DNA of 64,000 nucleotides from Adineta ricciae (lineage: Eukaryota > Rotifera > Eurotatoria > Adinetida > Adinetidae): contig CAJNOJ010000114.1 in the NCBI GenBank assembly GCA_905250025.1, positions 246,775-310,774 on the forward strand. The letters run 5' to 3'. Position numbers and translations under genes: made by a program. The notes below the pieces were generated by a model that worked only from the letters and a program-made list of their open reading frames with translations, was not told the DNA's origin and searched no databases. Positions 44,036-55,893 of the stretch are shown piece after piece. The first letter of the stretch is position 1. Every line of letters begins with the position of its first letter.

Positions 44036-44878
44036 TTATCGAATAAGAGCTGTATCGCGTCGGTATATAAACTCATTCGGATTAGTAGAAACATGACACG
44101 TTGAATCATAATAAGTGCCAGATAATCGATCAAGAAATGTCCAAAAAGTCGACACATTCTTTCGACCAAGTTGATGATGAAAATAATGTCCAATTGAACC
44201 ATGCCATGTGAGTCGACCTAAACGACTCCAATTATGAAACATCCAAGGAAAATCATAACCTGAATGAATATTAGTTGCCACAAAGTGAATAAACAGAATA
44301 GATACAAGACGAGTTAATGGATCCATTTGAAGTGGAATCATAGCCGTAAGAAAGAAAATCAGTCCAGCAAAAGCTTCTAATTTGCTACCATAGAATCCAT
44401 TCCATGGATAAATGTATCTTCCACAACTAGCATGGTGTATAGCATGTGATCGATAGAAAAATGACGCAATCCGTGGATGAAGATGAGTAATATGATGAAA
44501 TAAATGTGTTAATATATCAAAAATAAATGTATATGCGACAGACTTCCACAGTAAAGTCCACCAAGTGGGTGTCACATAAAAATGAACATTCGGTCGATAA
44601 AAGAATATCTCATAGAATACTAATGGTAAAATATGCCATTTAATCATGTTCATTAGAGATGATTTCATATAATATAGAATTTCTTTTGATGATGTTTGTA
44701 AATCTTTTCGAATCTTCCATTTTTTACCTGGTAAATAGTCGAGTTCAATTAATGCATATATACACATTAGTATTAAACACCAATAAATACGAATTAGATG
44801 TTCAGGTATAATATGATTCATGTACCATTCTTGTTCCAATAGCTTTGTATGTGCATATTCAAGGATTGATGATGACAT
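44036..44878 (-). CDS. Fatty acid hydroxylase / sterol desaturase family membrane enzyme, copy B1
   Basis: Intronless, 280 residues, minus strand. A di-iron membrane oxygenase of the fatty-acid-hydroxylase superfamily. Histidine boxes are visible in order: HLFHHITHLH, SHAIHH and GHYFHHQ, between hydrophobic segments (about 27-45, 80-92, 108-122, 170-200). WNGFYGSKLEAFAG and HSGYDFPW also fit the family. It probably sits in the endoplasmic reticulum and hydroxylates or desaturates a lipid or sterol; the substrate cannot be told. ATG at 44878. It is about seven residues different from copy 2. Confidence 0.85.
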   Translation of the reverse strand: MSSSILEYAHTKLLEQEWYMNHIIPEHLIRIYWCLILMCIYALIELDYLPGKKWKIRKDLQTSSKEILYYMKSSLMNMIKWHILPLVFYEIFFYRPNVHFYVTPTWWTLLWKSVAYTFIFDILTHLFHHITHLHPRIASFFYRSHAIHHASCGRYIYPWNGFYGSKLEAFAGLIFFLTAMIPLQMDPLTRLVSILFIHFVATNIHSGYDFPWMFHNWSRLGRLTWHGSIGHYFHHQLGRKNVSTFWTFLDRLSGTYYDSTCHVSTNPNEFIYRRDTALIR

Positions 44879-45172
44879 AGCATATATCTTAAGCAGATTG
44901 AAGATAAAATGTCATTTATTTGTGTTTCTGATATATAGTATGTTATTGTTTGATAAGACTTTGCTAACCCATTATTACTAATAGATAAAAATAAGAAAAG
45001 AAATACGCAATGACTGTTTTGTTTTCTCTGTAATTCGTAGTGAATATGTTCTAAACGTTATTTTTGACCGAAAAATACTTGTTTTCAACTTTTTAATGAC
45101 CCATTCTGATACTAACAAAAGTGCATCATAGTTTCCCGATAAAATATTTATATGCTCATATTGATTACAGAT

Positions 45173-45301
45173 ATGTTTCCCTACAAGGAATTGAAAGAAC
45201 AGAAATATTCTTTTATTTATATACTTGTTATTTTACTATGCGCGTGGAAAATATATCATGTAGAGCAACGTCGTTCGTTCCAAATAATGATTTGTTTGTA
45301 G
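45173..45301 (+). CDS. Conserved tiny membrane ORF (copy B1), uncertain
   Basis: 42 codons from ATG to TAG: MFPYKELKEQKYSFIYILVI, a single hydrophobic helix then a basic tail. The same frame is present in copy 2 (63228-63338, 36 codons, ending earlier by a substitution). It could be the anchor exon of a lost type II membrane enzyme, a micropeptide, or chance. Confidence 0.25.
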   Translation: MFPYKELKEQKYSFIYILVILLCAWKIYHVEQRRSFQIMICL

Positions 45302-45602
45302 CTAAGTGGGATTAATTTCTTCATCAAATTATACAATTAGTTGATTATCTAAATACATAAATAACACTAATTGGAGAGACTGGAACATGAATAATGAAAC
45401 GCATATTTCTATTCGTAGAGCACTTTCTAATTGATGGAATTTTATGAAATAAAAATATAGAAATGCTGTGAAAACACCAAATAATAACTAATAGACGAAG
45501 AATTCAACTAGATTCGAATAAATTGATCTATTTTAACTCAATAGAGAGAATACGAATTATTAGATTAAGTTATATGTGAGGAATCTTGTCAATTGAATCC
45601 AT

Positions 45603-47584
45603 CCCATGTGTTCCACTACGATGAAATTACGACGCAGTTACGCCGTAACTGCGATCACGCTGTGACCCGTAATTGCGGAAAACTACGTCGCAGTTACGCG
45701 CAGATACGATGCAAAAATCGCAGATACGCGTAGTTACTATGAAAAAATCGTAGTTACGCCTCAGTGTTTTGAGGATTCTATATTATTGAAAGTACGTTTT
45801 TGAAAAAAGGTTTCGAAGACGCTGGGGTATGATGACTCGAACAATCTATTACCTCTCTTAGTCAGAGTGATTTTTCGAACGAAGGATAATTTACGATCAC
45901 TTTTTCTCTGAGTGCCAACAGGTGGAATCGAACACTGGAACGATGAATTAGAAGATCTAGGAAAGAGTCCACTGAACCAAACTTACTGATTAGACTTGAC
46001 TTCTAATTGACACCTCGTTGTGATGTGGCGCGTGAACAATGATTTTATACGAATATTTATCAAGTTGTTAGATAGAATGAGATGAGTATGTTTCATAGGG
46101 AGTCTCGATTCGATCTTAGAATGGCTGAATGTTTCGGAACTTTCGATCTTCTGACTGGAATCTATCCAATTTATATTCTCAATAAGGTGCCCATAAAGAC
46201 GCAGATAGCGCACAGACGTCTTTTAACTTGGAACAAATGGATTTTGAGGATGATGAGAAGCGGGTACCTGTAACCGTCGACATGTTTATCTTTAAACAAG
46301 TTGTAGGATATCTCTAAGTTTCAGCCACGAAAGACTACCTGCTCAGCTTACAGGAATAAAACATTTACGCCGAGCGCACTGACAGAAGAGACCCTCCGCT
46401 TCCAGTAGATACGAAAGATACGATTCCTTCTACGAAATATCCTACATGAATCAGTTCGAGAAGATAGCATTTTGTAGTCGAGAGTCGAAACTATCTGCCA
46501 GTAAAAGTCGGAGATGTGTATCTTGCAAAAAAAATAGATTAAGCAAGAAACGAGAAGTAACGCGCAGATATTTGGATAAGGCACAGACGTAAACTTATTG
46601 GGCAATAGTCGTAGGACTGAAACTTCGCTTTGCTGCTATCTGTGTAAATTTACAGCACCAAGACAACGAAGTTCATCTATACTTCAAGCTACCACTAGTG
46701 TTTTATGAATCAAAACTTTTCCATTGCTAAAATGGGATAGAAAAAGTAGATTCTTCTCATCTATTTTTTCACGAAAACTACCAAGTTCCGGCTGGAAGGT
46801 ACTATCCTTTTCTCATAGTTATTCAAAAAAACTGCACGTATCGGTGTAGAGCATGCAAAAACATCTACGAAAATTCATAATCAGCGCAAGCTGATAGTCA
46901 CTTTGGAAGAACCGAACGACTCGACCCTAATCGTGCTGATTGAACGTTATCCGTTCTTCATGTTCAATCTTATCACAAGTGTTCCATCATCCTCCAAAGA
47001 TATCTCAGATACTAATTATTCTTCCTTTTCACACGGTATTGCGAGTTCCTTTATGACTGGCAACGCGGATGTCTGTCTGCTGCCTTATCGATAGGAAGTT
47101 TGAAGAGTTTTTCGGTGGTGGTACAAAACTATACAAGCCCTTGATACGTTAGTCTCGAGATCAGTTGCATAGCTCCATACCGTTTTACGGATCATGAAAG
47201 TCGAGCGATCTCGAATAACTCTGAAAGACATCTATGCCTAGCTGTTCGCTAAGATTATTTCTATTTAACTATGCGTAAACACATCGCAGAAGACACAATG
47301 TGTTTACGATTAATCTCAATAGAAGTGGGGAATCATAGTCACGAGCAGTTACCACGTAGATTCTCCGACACACGTAACTTCGCCGTAGTCGTTGAAAATG
47401 TACACGCAGAAGAATACTTGCTGCGAGTATCGCGACGTAGCTACGCAAAAATGCGCCGCAGAGATCGTAATCTCTTTGCGTTCTGTACAAATACGGCTGA
47501 TGCGCCGCAGTTACGCGCAGCTACTCCGTAAATTCATCAATACGCGTAACTACACCGTAATCGTTAAAAAAGAAGCGACATGGG
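45603..47584. mobile_element. 1982-bp transposon-like insertion, absent from the other copy
   Basis: Copy 2 reads straight through the site (63658, gaatccATgttaga). Here the same flanks are separated by 1982 bp bounded by inverted CCCATGT / ACATGGG and a duplicated AT. Near both ends the sequence is packed with variants of GTAGTTACGC and CGCAGTTACG (about 45625-45765 and 47340-47570), a subterminal-repeat layout seen in many DNA transposons whose transposase binds such motifs. No open frame with transposase features was found, so it is probably non-autonomous. Superfamily undetermined. Confidence 0.85.
45911..45983 (-). other. tRNA-like sequence inside the insertion
   Basis: On the minus strand TGGTTCAGTGG fits the Pol III A box, GTTCGATTCC fits the B box, and CTTCTAA is in the place of an anticodon loop (UCU, arginine). 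The stems pair badly, so it is a tRNA-derived relic or chance and not a working tRNA. Confidence 0.3.
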
Positions 47585-47940
47585 ATGTTAGATAACACTG
47601 ATGTGCTGTGGAAAGATCGACGTATTGAAATCACAACCAAGACTATAGCTGTGCTGAGAAGTAGATACACTATACAGAATGTAGATTGTAATTTTTCTTT
47701 CAAATATCGTTAATCTGATTTCATGTATGTATGTTCTTCAAAGATTCCTGCAAAAGAGATCATATTCATTGAATCGAATAAATATCAGACGAATAAGTAA
47801 ATTAATGAATATGAAAGCGAGATTTCTTTGATCTAAATAGATTCAAATCAAAAAGTTTCTAATTAACTTTTACTAAAGCTTGAAGAGAGCTTGTAAATCA
47901 TAATCAAGCAAAGCTTATCAGACAATTTTCATAGTATATT

Positions 47941-47952
47941 NNNNNNNNNNNN
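47941..47952. other. Run of 12 N (assembly gap)
   Basis: Ends duplication B copy 1. What follows (47953-50158) is unrelated to the corresponding region and begins inside a gene. Confidence 1.
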
Positions 47953-48729
47953 AAATCGGTTCTGAAAGCGAATGTTACATTACCACCCGACAATTTTGAT
48001 CACTTTGTCAGTTTAATCAAATTGAATTTGATTGGTTTTAATACACAACGTAAAACATTCGAAGGTGGAAACAAAGAAGAACAAGATGATGACAATCCTA
48101 ATGACTTTGTGTTTGATTGTACAGTTGTATACGATCGGTCATCGATCCCTACAACACTTGCTGTGTGGCAGTACGGCGGGCGCGAACATGAAATGCTTTC
48201 GAATCGATCTGACAAATTATTGCTTGCAATATATCAAGTAGATACAATATCAGACGTTGTGCACGCATATATATGTCCTGATGCTAGTCAATCACTTTTC
48301 TATACCGAATTATTTGCTCAAGTTTTACGCAATTTAACCCAGGACGATCGTTCCTGGAAGCAGTATTCCGCTAATTTCCGACGAAAACCCGCCGGATATT
48401 CATATTTTCCGCGCTGGAAACCACGAGAAAAGACTCGGAGTCCTACTAAAGGAACCGGTAACCGTATCCGACTATCGGTTATGGCGGGTTCTTGCTGGTT
48501 CTCGATAAAACCTTTTAAATCCGATGAAAGGATCCAATCGCCGAAATACTGCTTCCATGAAATCCCCGGAAGGTTCTGGAACAGGTCGGTTCCGGGCCGG
48601 ATTGTTCGACCTGGGAACAGATCCACGGTGTCTTCATCAATCATTGAATGATCAGATTTTGAAAAGAAACTCGATAGTTTGTTATCACGCGTCGAAGAAA
48701 AACATATGTTCGATGATGAAGATTATTGA
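47953..48729 (+). pseudogene. CheD/NTAN1-like family, third member, C-terminal half with insertion
   Basis: Starts mid-gene after the N run. PPDNFDHFVSLIKLNLIGFN, an acidic patch and DNPNDFVFDCTVVYDRSS align with the second half of the genes at 8189 and 18951, as do QYGGREHEMLSNRSDKLLL and SQSLFYTELFAQVLRNL. At about 48352 the coding sequence is interrupted by about 300 bp of GC-richer DNA. Coding resumes in another register with SDFEKKLDSLLSRVEEKHMF and a DDE-type end at TGA 48727-48729, matching the C-terminus of copy A2. It is disrupted by the insertion, and the N-terminal catalytic half is missing. Confidence 0.6.
48352..48649. mobile_element. GC-rich insertion within the CheD-like gene
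   Basis: About 298 bp, visibly richer in G and C than its neighbours, between GACGATC and TGATCAGATTTT. A possible GATC duplication flanks it. It contains internal inverted repeats (TGGAAGCAGTATT at about 48356 against AATACTGCTTCCA at about 48545) and a palindromic stretch around GGTCGGTTCCGGGCC. The related genes lack it. Probably a short non-autonomous element; no family recognised. Confidence 0.55.
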
Positions 48730-50158
48730 AAAGTTCATTTGTGTGATGTTTTATTCTTGACTGACATTTCCGATAGCATCTAAAAGAACGATGCTCCAGT
48801 GATTGCCATTTGTAGTACTTAATATATGTGATTCATAACTTTTCAATAAAACTGACAGTTCGATTAAGATGATCACTCTGAAAATACGTCATCACCATGA
48901 TGTGAGAATCGAATGTTTCTTTACGCATCTCGATAGAAATCACCGAGGAAAGATCATTACAGTGGTCATGATTCTATTCTCCATTCGGGACGAAACAATT
49001 ATTGGTTATAGTTTCTCTGTCTTTTGTGGGATTTACTGTGGCAAGTAGTAAGCATTGCTATTGCGTCATTCGTTGCAGACAGTCTTATGCTATAAAAATA
49101 ATCGATATAGTGTCGATAGCGTGAAACACACGACAGTGAAAATTCACTTCGTCTCCTCGCCATCGCCCTCAGCTGAAAATTCGTTTCACCTATTCGTGTT
49201 CACTGATTAGCCACCATAACCAAGTAATATAATTGGATTGTTCTTTTCTTGAAGTTGGATAGAACAGAAAATTCTTGTTACGAAAAGAGAGAAAAGGAGA
49301 ACATGTGTCAAGATGCTACCTATAATGTGCATATCAAGAGTAGTCGATTTAATAAAAGAGTTATTAAGAATTAAATAGAAAAGTTTCAAAATATTGTGAT
49401 TGGAATACGCGTTGAGAACTTGATCAATTCGAATGGACTCTGGTATCATATCCTAGAATGTCAAAGTGCGAAATACTTTAGAATACCCACTCTTATCTTT
49501 AAAAATAATCTATCTCAACCCAGCAGCTCTATTTATAATCTGTCTGATTAACATTGGCAAATGTGCATACATTGATGGATCGGTTGCTTCTTGAACAAGT
49601 ACATATCGAGCTCGTCCAATTTGATCTGCCGGATTTAAAGCGCAATGGGTAGTTCCACGGAACGTTGTAACATGTGATGGACGATTTCGTTTTGTTGAAC
49701 ACCTGTTATTTTCTTCAGAAGATGAGCAGTTACAATTTGAACGCACTGGATGATTTCGGTAAACGAGAGCATTTACTCATCGAGCATCAGGGCCACTTTT
49801 TGAGACATGTTCTGAGCCTGTTGGAGCAATTCATGGTGAAGTTGCGTTGAGACTGGCATCTGAAGTTGACTCACATCTAAAAACGGAAAATTTGAAAGAT
49901 CGCTCCTTTTAGAGCAGTTATCCTATTGCCGAAGTTACACATTCCCGGAATCGCTTGGAATGTCTAGCTAAGCAACCTTGGATTCCGGATGATAAGGGAG
50001 TGCAGGAATATGTAAATTTTAGGAATAGGAAGTATTCTCAGTTCGTTGGGATCTGAATCTGGATTACCTGTACCGGCCATAATCACTGTCTTCATGTCAT
50101 CGTATGGTCGTATTTTCACAACTTTATTTTCGCCTATCATTGAGCAGTATAAATAATT
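48730..50158. other. Gene-poor stretch with decayed minus-strand coding
   Basis: The minus strand of 49510-49900 reads as a likely protein end in two frames: QLQMPVSTQLHHELLQQAQN to a stop, then frame-shifted HPVRSNCNCSSSEENN and DQIGRARYVLVQEATDPSMY ending in TAG. It looks like a broken C-terminus, unrecognised. Elsewhere nothing was seen. Confidence 0.35.
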
Positions 50159-50160
50159 CT

Positions 50161-50411
50161 TTCGTCATCTGACTCGTCTCAACCTGTTTTGCGCACATTC
50201 AGATTATGTTGAACAATTTCTCGTTGATAAAACCACTGCTCTTCCTTGCTTGTCGCATCTATCCGTCACATATCAATCACTTGTAAAAGTGACAAAAAAT
50301 TTTACCAATAATTCAACACGTGTCACTTGTGTTGAGTTAAAAAGACTTTGTGTAAATGATGATCATTTTGTTCGACCAGATAACTTTGACCAATATTTTC
50401 CCTTATGGTAA
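50161..50411 (+). pseudogene. F-box/LRR-like remnant (copy B2)
   Basis: Only the last 80 codons of the remnant at 32484-33093 are present (HLTRLNLFCAHSDYVEQFL to RPDNFDQYFPLW, TAA). The 5' part is replaced by unrelated sequence at the duplication boundary. Confidence 0.55.
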
Positions 50412-51386
50412 CTAGTGCTTAATTCTTTCAATAAAATTTTTTTCTGTGAAAAGTAGATTTTTTCATACTAGCGAAAAGAAAACTGAAATTTCAAACATTA
50501 CATGCTTTACAGATTCAGCCAAAGAAAATAATCAGTTATGGAGAAACGAGAAAGAAATTCCTCCATTGGGCAATGTTAATATCTGAAGTTGTAATACGTT
50601 ACTGATCAAATGTTCTTCCATGAATTGTTCAACTTTTGGTAATTATGAAGTAATTTCATTCCCTTGATGTTGTTTTTGAATATCTGCTTCTAATTCGCAA
50701 TAAACAAACTCTCGTTCTATCTTGTTCATCTGATCCACTTTTTAAAACGAGTATATCAGCAACATTTGTTACAACAACATCGACACCAAATGCGTTCTCC
50801 TACTGTAGAATTTGCATCGAGGGATTTAGTTCTGTTTTGGGTAATAATAATAGCGAGAATGCCTTACTCACAGAGGTGCAGAATCTTCCTCATGCGCCCC
50901 TGCGCGAGGAGGGAAACTTTTGAAAACTATCACACTGGAAGAAATTTTGAATATAGTCATTGGGGAAATCATTATTTGGAATATGTTGCTTTACTCGTAT
51001 ACTTTATTCTTCGTCTTGCTAAGAATATACATATATGATTCTTTAGTATTTTTTCCCTTCTTATAAGTACGTGCATCTAACTGTATATGCACACATACAT
51101 AACTTCGTTATTCTAGTTACTATTCGTTTCTCTTTCTGTTTTTGCGTCTCTGATTTTCTTCCCTTCTGTATCATTCGATTCATTGAATAAAATCAAGTGA
51201 GGATGAAGAACATCTATGACATCCCACCTAGTTGTTTATTCCGGTTGATTGATATATCGTAAAATCACACATATATATATACTGGCGGCTTTTACGTTCA
51301 TACAGAACGCTCAAAGAAAAACAAACCCGGATTCTATTGATGTGAGCAAAATCTTCTTTATAGATCAAAAACAAAATAAAAGAAAG
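50412..51386. other. Intergenic region with 271 bp not present in copy 1
   Basis: No supported gene. The extra stretch 50684-50954 is bordered by TTTTGAATAT on both sides. Confidence 0.5.
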
Positions 51387-53080
51387 TCATATTGATTTGG
51401 AAAGTTCACCAAACGTTTCGCTCACACCTTCACTTTCCATTGCATTGAAAAAAGAACAATTCCTATCCCATACTTCTGTTATAAATCCGCGATCAGGCGT
51501 TATATGAAAATGTTTCGGTGCATACGGATTATAACTCGGCCACTGAATCAGCGGTCTTCCCGTTGTTGCTATATTTATCCAATGTGCAATGATTCTATTG
51601 GAAAATAACCGTGTTGATTGATCCCAAGTGCAATTAAATAATTCTTCGGAATGAAAAGTACTGATAGTGCCGAAGACAAATGGAAGTTCGGCAGAATGTA
51701 GACAAAGTCCTTCTTCGGGAACGATTGGACATTTCGGATAACAGTTTAAATGGTATGAAAAAAATTTATTTTGCGCGAATTGAGGACCGTATTTAGAATA
51801 GAATGCATCGAATATCCGGCGAATATCACAGTCGAATAATTTATCCGTGGCGATAACATTCACGATGTGGCAACAACGACTTACATTTGCTGTTCGATTT
51901 GCTGAACAATTCCCTAGTTGATAGTATTCAACAATTGACGGAATCCATTTTGGGTTCACTGATTGACTGATCAATCCAACTGCTTCGGTATAATTCATAT
52001 CCGGATATTGTAAGCACAATGTTAAATCATAATCATTGTTACCCATGATAAGACTGATGTTATTGTATTGACCATTTTGAATTGCTAAAGGTGGATAGAG
52101 AGGGAAAAAGTATCTGTCGATAATTGGTTTTGTATAATAGTCGCCATAGATTTGAAATAAATCTTCAATCGAGGCGTTTCGTATGCAAGAAAGCAGCTTT
52201 TGTTTATCTTCGCTAGTACAGTTCAATTTTCGAACAATATAACTAGAGACGTTGAGAGCAGTCGTAGTATTATAGTAAGATAAATATGTTCCTGGTGAAT
52301 CTAAACCTGATTGACTTACTGCCGTTCGATAGAGACCAGCCGATCCTTTCAATGCACCAAGATCGGTTACAGATAAACCACCAGCACTTTGTCCAAACAA
52401 TGAAACGTTATCTTCATCGCCACCATAATCACGAATGTTTCTTTTGATCCAGCGTAGCGCAGATAACATGTCCAAATACATATAGTTACCTGCTGTTGGC
52501 CATTGAGGATCTTCATCGACTAATTCTGTCAGAAACATATCCGCTAACACACCTAATCGATAATTAATCGTAACAATAATCACTGGCTGATCTGCTGGCG
52601 AATGAGCAATCATATTGGTGCCATTGTAGATCAACGGAATACTTTGAGATGAGCATCCGATTTTATGTGCACCGCCATGGATCCAAACAAACACAGGCAA
52701 TAGAGAGTGATTGGATTGAATGATAGGTTTGTAGATATTCAAATAGAGACATTGCTCGTTTTGTTCAGGAATAGAAGTATTCGTTTTAGGTTGTGGACAG
52801 CACGGACCAAATGATGTCGCATGAAATGAACCGTTCGGAAATTTTTCTGATCCAAGATCGATTGGCGGTTTCCATCGAATAACTTTTGCGTACTGAATTC
52901 TAATAAGAGAAAAGTATCAGTATTACATGTCAAGAGATTATCATACCCGAGATATTCAATCGAACTCTGTGTTTGTCGCCCGTAGACTATGCCTTGTTGA
53001 GTTCGAAGTCCGACATGTACACAAGTGATTGTCGTCACGAGACAAAATAGTAGAAATTCTAAAGTCCAATAGTACCTCAT
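51387..53080 (-). CDS. Secreted type-B carboxylesterase, copy B2
   Basis: 548 residues, exons 53080-52947 and 52899-51387, 47-bp intron as in copy 1. The signal peptide (MRYYWTLEFLLFCLVTT), FGQSAGG nucleophile elbow, GNNDYDLT and HSAELPFVFG are all preserved. The Asp in the expected Glu position is therefore not a random error. Differences from copy 1 are scattered and conservative. Confidence 0.88.
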
Positions 53081-53483
53081 TGAATATATTCGTCTTAGAG
53101 CGACTAGTAAACCTACAAAGTGTCTTATCTGACATCGTTTGTTCTGTTCGTATAGGTTATCTTTCTTGGTCAACAGTGACACAATAAGAAAATGACACTG
53201 TCATGTTTACATCTCGTATTTCAATTTGTTTATTAACTATCGTCTCACATTCGAAAATGGAATTTATCACGAAAATCATTAAACCCTATCGCTCTGTTAC
53301 CTCATACAAACAAATTCAGTCACTTATGACTGTCAATTTCACGTAGGAAAATATTGCCGATGGTCTACCAATAACAATGCATGCAGCGAGTGTAACTTTT
53401 TACAATTCAGTCAAATCAATCATCTATTCATTGTCTATGTTTGAAATGATATTTTATTCAAAAATATAAAAAAAACAATATTT

Positions 53484-55099
53484 TTATCTTAAAATACGAC
53501 GATCAATACCAGTCATATATAAGATACTATCGTATAGAAGAATACCATCGACTAGACATATTTGTGGTCCTTGAGATGAATTACGCCCTAATTGACAATA
53601 GGCAACTAAGATATCACCAGGTCGTAGATAGATCGCCCAAGGAAACAACGTTTGTCGTGGTTGTGGATTCTGTCGAAATACTTTCACTTGTTCATCCTCA
53701 TTCTCCGATTGAATCTTATGTTGATACGATACTAAAGAAAGTACAACATTAAGACGATCAGAGTCTAACGATTCAGCAGTAGTTGATGGATTTTGTTTTT
53801 TAGTTTTTCGTTCAACTGTAGAATCAAAGGAAGCAATTGCTTGAAGATGCTGTTGATATTCAACGTAAGTCCACATATGATCAGCAGATTTTAACTTCCC
53901 AGATGATGCGTTCATTCGTTCTTCACTGATATCTGACTTAGATGAAATACGATCAGAAGATCGTAGAATAGCTTCGAGTTGGTCTGATGGTACAGCACAC
54001 GTGTTTAATTCATAGAAAATTGTATGTTTACATCGTCGTACAGCTCCAATTGTTCCGACAACTAAAATAGGTTTTTGAAACCATGTTGTCGATGTTGGAC
54101 TACACGTCTTTATGAATGAAGATAATTCTTTTGGTGACCACACTGATGTTGCCCATGGCCACGAATCCAAATCGACTACAAATCAATCTCATATTTATTG
54201 GAGCAAATCTTATTTTTCCTACTTGATAATTGTTGATTATCAGTCATATCGAATGCTTTAATACCTTGATGAAAGATGTGCGGCCACATATCAATTGCTC
54301 GTTGTTTCACTCCATGACGGGTGGACAAAATACTTTCCATCTGTTTCAGATCTAAACCCCATACATTTTTTTCTGGCAACACGATTTCATTCGATGCTGT
54401 CGATGGTTTATTCACATGACAACCTTCTGGAAAGTACCATACATTCATTTGGTTCTTGGTACTTAATAAATTCGAATCTTTGTACTGTTGGTGTGGTAAC
54501 TTTCCCAGCCATTCTTGTTGGTATGGTCCCCATTTGCAACATGGACATGTGACAATACCGACGATGCCTTCTGACGCATTAATCGCTGCTATTGCATCAT
54601 CAAGAGTGACATGTGCATGCATCATAACGACAATAGCTTGTCGACAGAGAATAGAAACTGATTGAATCTTTGCACGTGCCATTCGTAAACCTTCCGTCGC
54701 TTTCCATTCATTACAATGATCGATTGTCGTTAAACTTCGTCGATTAAGAAATGCCATGTCAGTATAAGAGTCGTACTGAAGTATCGGATCGATACTGAAA
54801 CATTGCCATAAACCTTTGGTTAAATACGCACACAGACCAGCGGTTCGAGGAGTCATACCATCGCCAACAACAATAATCGCATTTCGACGACCAGTTGTAG
54901 AGGATGTCGATGATAAGTTAGGTAGTATATGTCGTCGAATAGCACTCCAAATTGCAAAAGATTCTGTAACTTCTTTCGCATTTGGAAAGATTCCCATGGA
55001 AATTAGATCTGGAGCACATCTTAATCGTAAAAATTCGTCCAAATAATCTAAATGATATGTAGCAGACGATTCGTTGTGTGAAGATTCACTTTCAGCCAT
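53484..55099 (-). CDS. Unrecognised Rossmann-like protein, copy B2
   Basis: 522 residues, exons 55099-54223 and 54175-53484. The same splice positions are used although the codon across the junction changed (Ala in copy 1, Ile here). An in-frame ATG lies 21 bp upstream (55120), but copy 1 lacks it, so MAESES is taken as the start. The glycine-rich VVGDGMTPRTAGL and the Cys cluster TCPCCKWGP are unchanged, arguing that the protein is under selection. Confidence 0.75.
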
Positions 55100-55893
55100 T
55101 ACATGTGTATATCGAGACATGATTTAAAGAAAAAAAGAAATGTGTCCGATAGAAACCGTTAAAGAGAAGGAAAGAAAAAGAAAAACGATGTTTTTCTTCG
55201 TTCCTTTCCTCCACGTTGTATTTCTGATGACTAGTCACATGATGGAGGAAGGAAAGTGACTTCTGTTAGACAGCAGCGGGTATCAAACTATCACATAATT
55301 CTCGAAGATTTACGACGTAAAAATTCGTGTCAACGAACTACCAGTGGATTTCGAAGCTAATTGATTGATGCATTTCATTTCATGTCACTTGATGTTTGTC
55401 ATATTTACGAGAAAAACACTCTCCCTCGTAGTTAGAAGTATTACATTTACATGCAAAAAATTTGCCTAGTGAAGCAGCTTTCGCCATTGATACTCTTTCT
55501 GATCAGCATCTTACAGCTTTGGTTCATTTTACTTTAAATTTTCAACATATTCGTGTTTTATCACATTTAACTGACGAAATAGCACCTCGATCCATTAATA
55601 GTAGAACAGAATGAATATCGATCGTTTATGTAATCGTTCTAAACTGTATTTTGTCGATACTTAGTTGTCAGTATTTTTCTTTCTTGTTTCGTTAACGATG
55701 TTAGTAATAGAATCGAAATCGTATGCATAGATTTTTCTCAGTTATCAAGGCATTAGATGAATGGAGAAGAAACTGTTTTCAAGTAGGTCGATATCAGTTC
55801 GTCGATCCACACGACTTTCATAGACATGTAAACTTTGATAAACAAAGAAAAACAGAGAATCTAAAGGGTGTATATCAGTTTCACAAGTGAAAA
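55100..55893. promoter_or_regulatory. Divergent intergenic region (copy B2)
   Basis: Shorter version of 37509-38507, with about 215 bp absent near 55331. It should hold both promoters. Confidence 0.45.

Larger units (their letters stand above)
32841..47940 (+). repeat. Long direct duplication B, copy 1
   Basis: Colinear with 50159-64000, from CTTTCGTCATCTGACTCGTC to the N run at 47941. Coding genes differ by a few percent. Copy 1 uniquely contains the 1982-bp insertion at 45603-47584 and about 215 bp near 37742. It lacks 271 bp, 396 bp and smaller stretches that copy 2 has. Confidence 0.95.

Noticed and set aside
45911-45983. A functional tRNA-Arg gene
   Set aside because: A and B boxes fit, but the anticodon and T stems do not pair.
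45603-47584. Interpretation of the GTTACGC clusters as a CRISPR array
   Set aside because: Motif spacing is irregular and copies occur in both orientations at the two ends of a eukaryotic insertion; there are no equal spacers.
48318-48644. 108-codon minus-strand frame in the GC-rich insertion
   Set aside because: The frame spans both the insert and flanking CheD-like coding sequence, so it is not a coherent gene; the high GC makes chance open frames likely.
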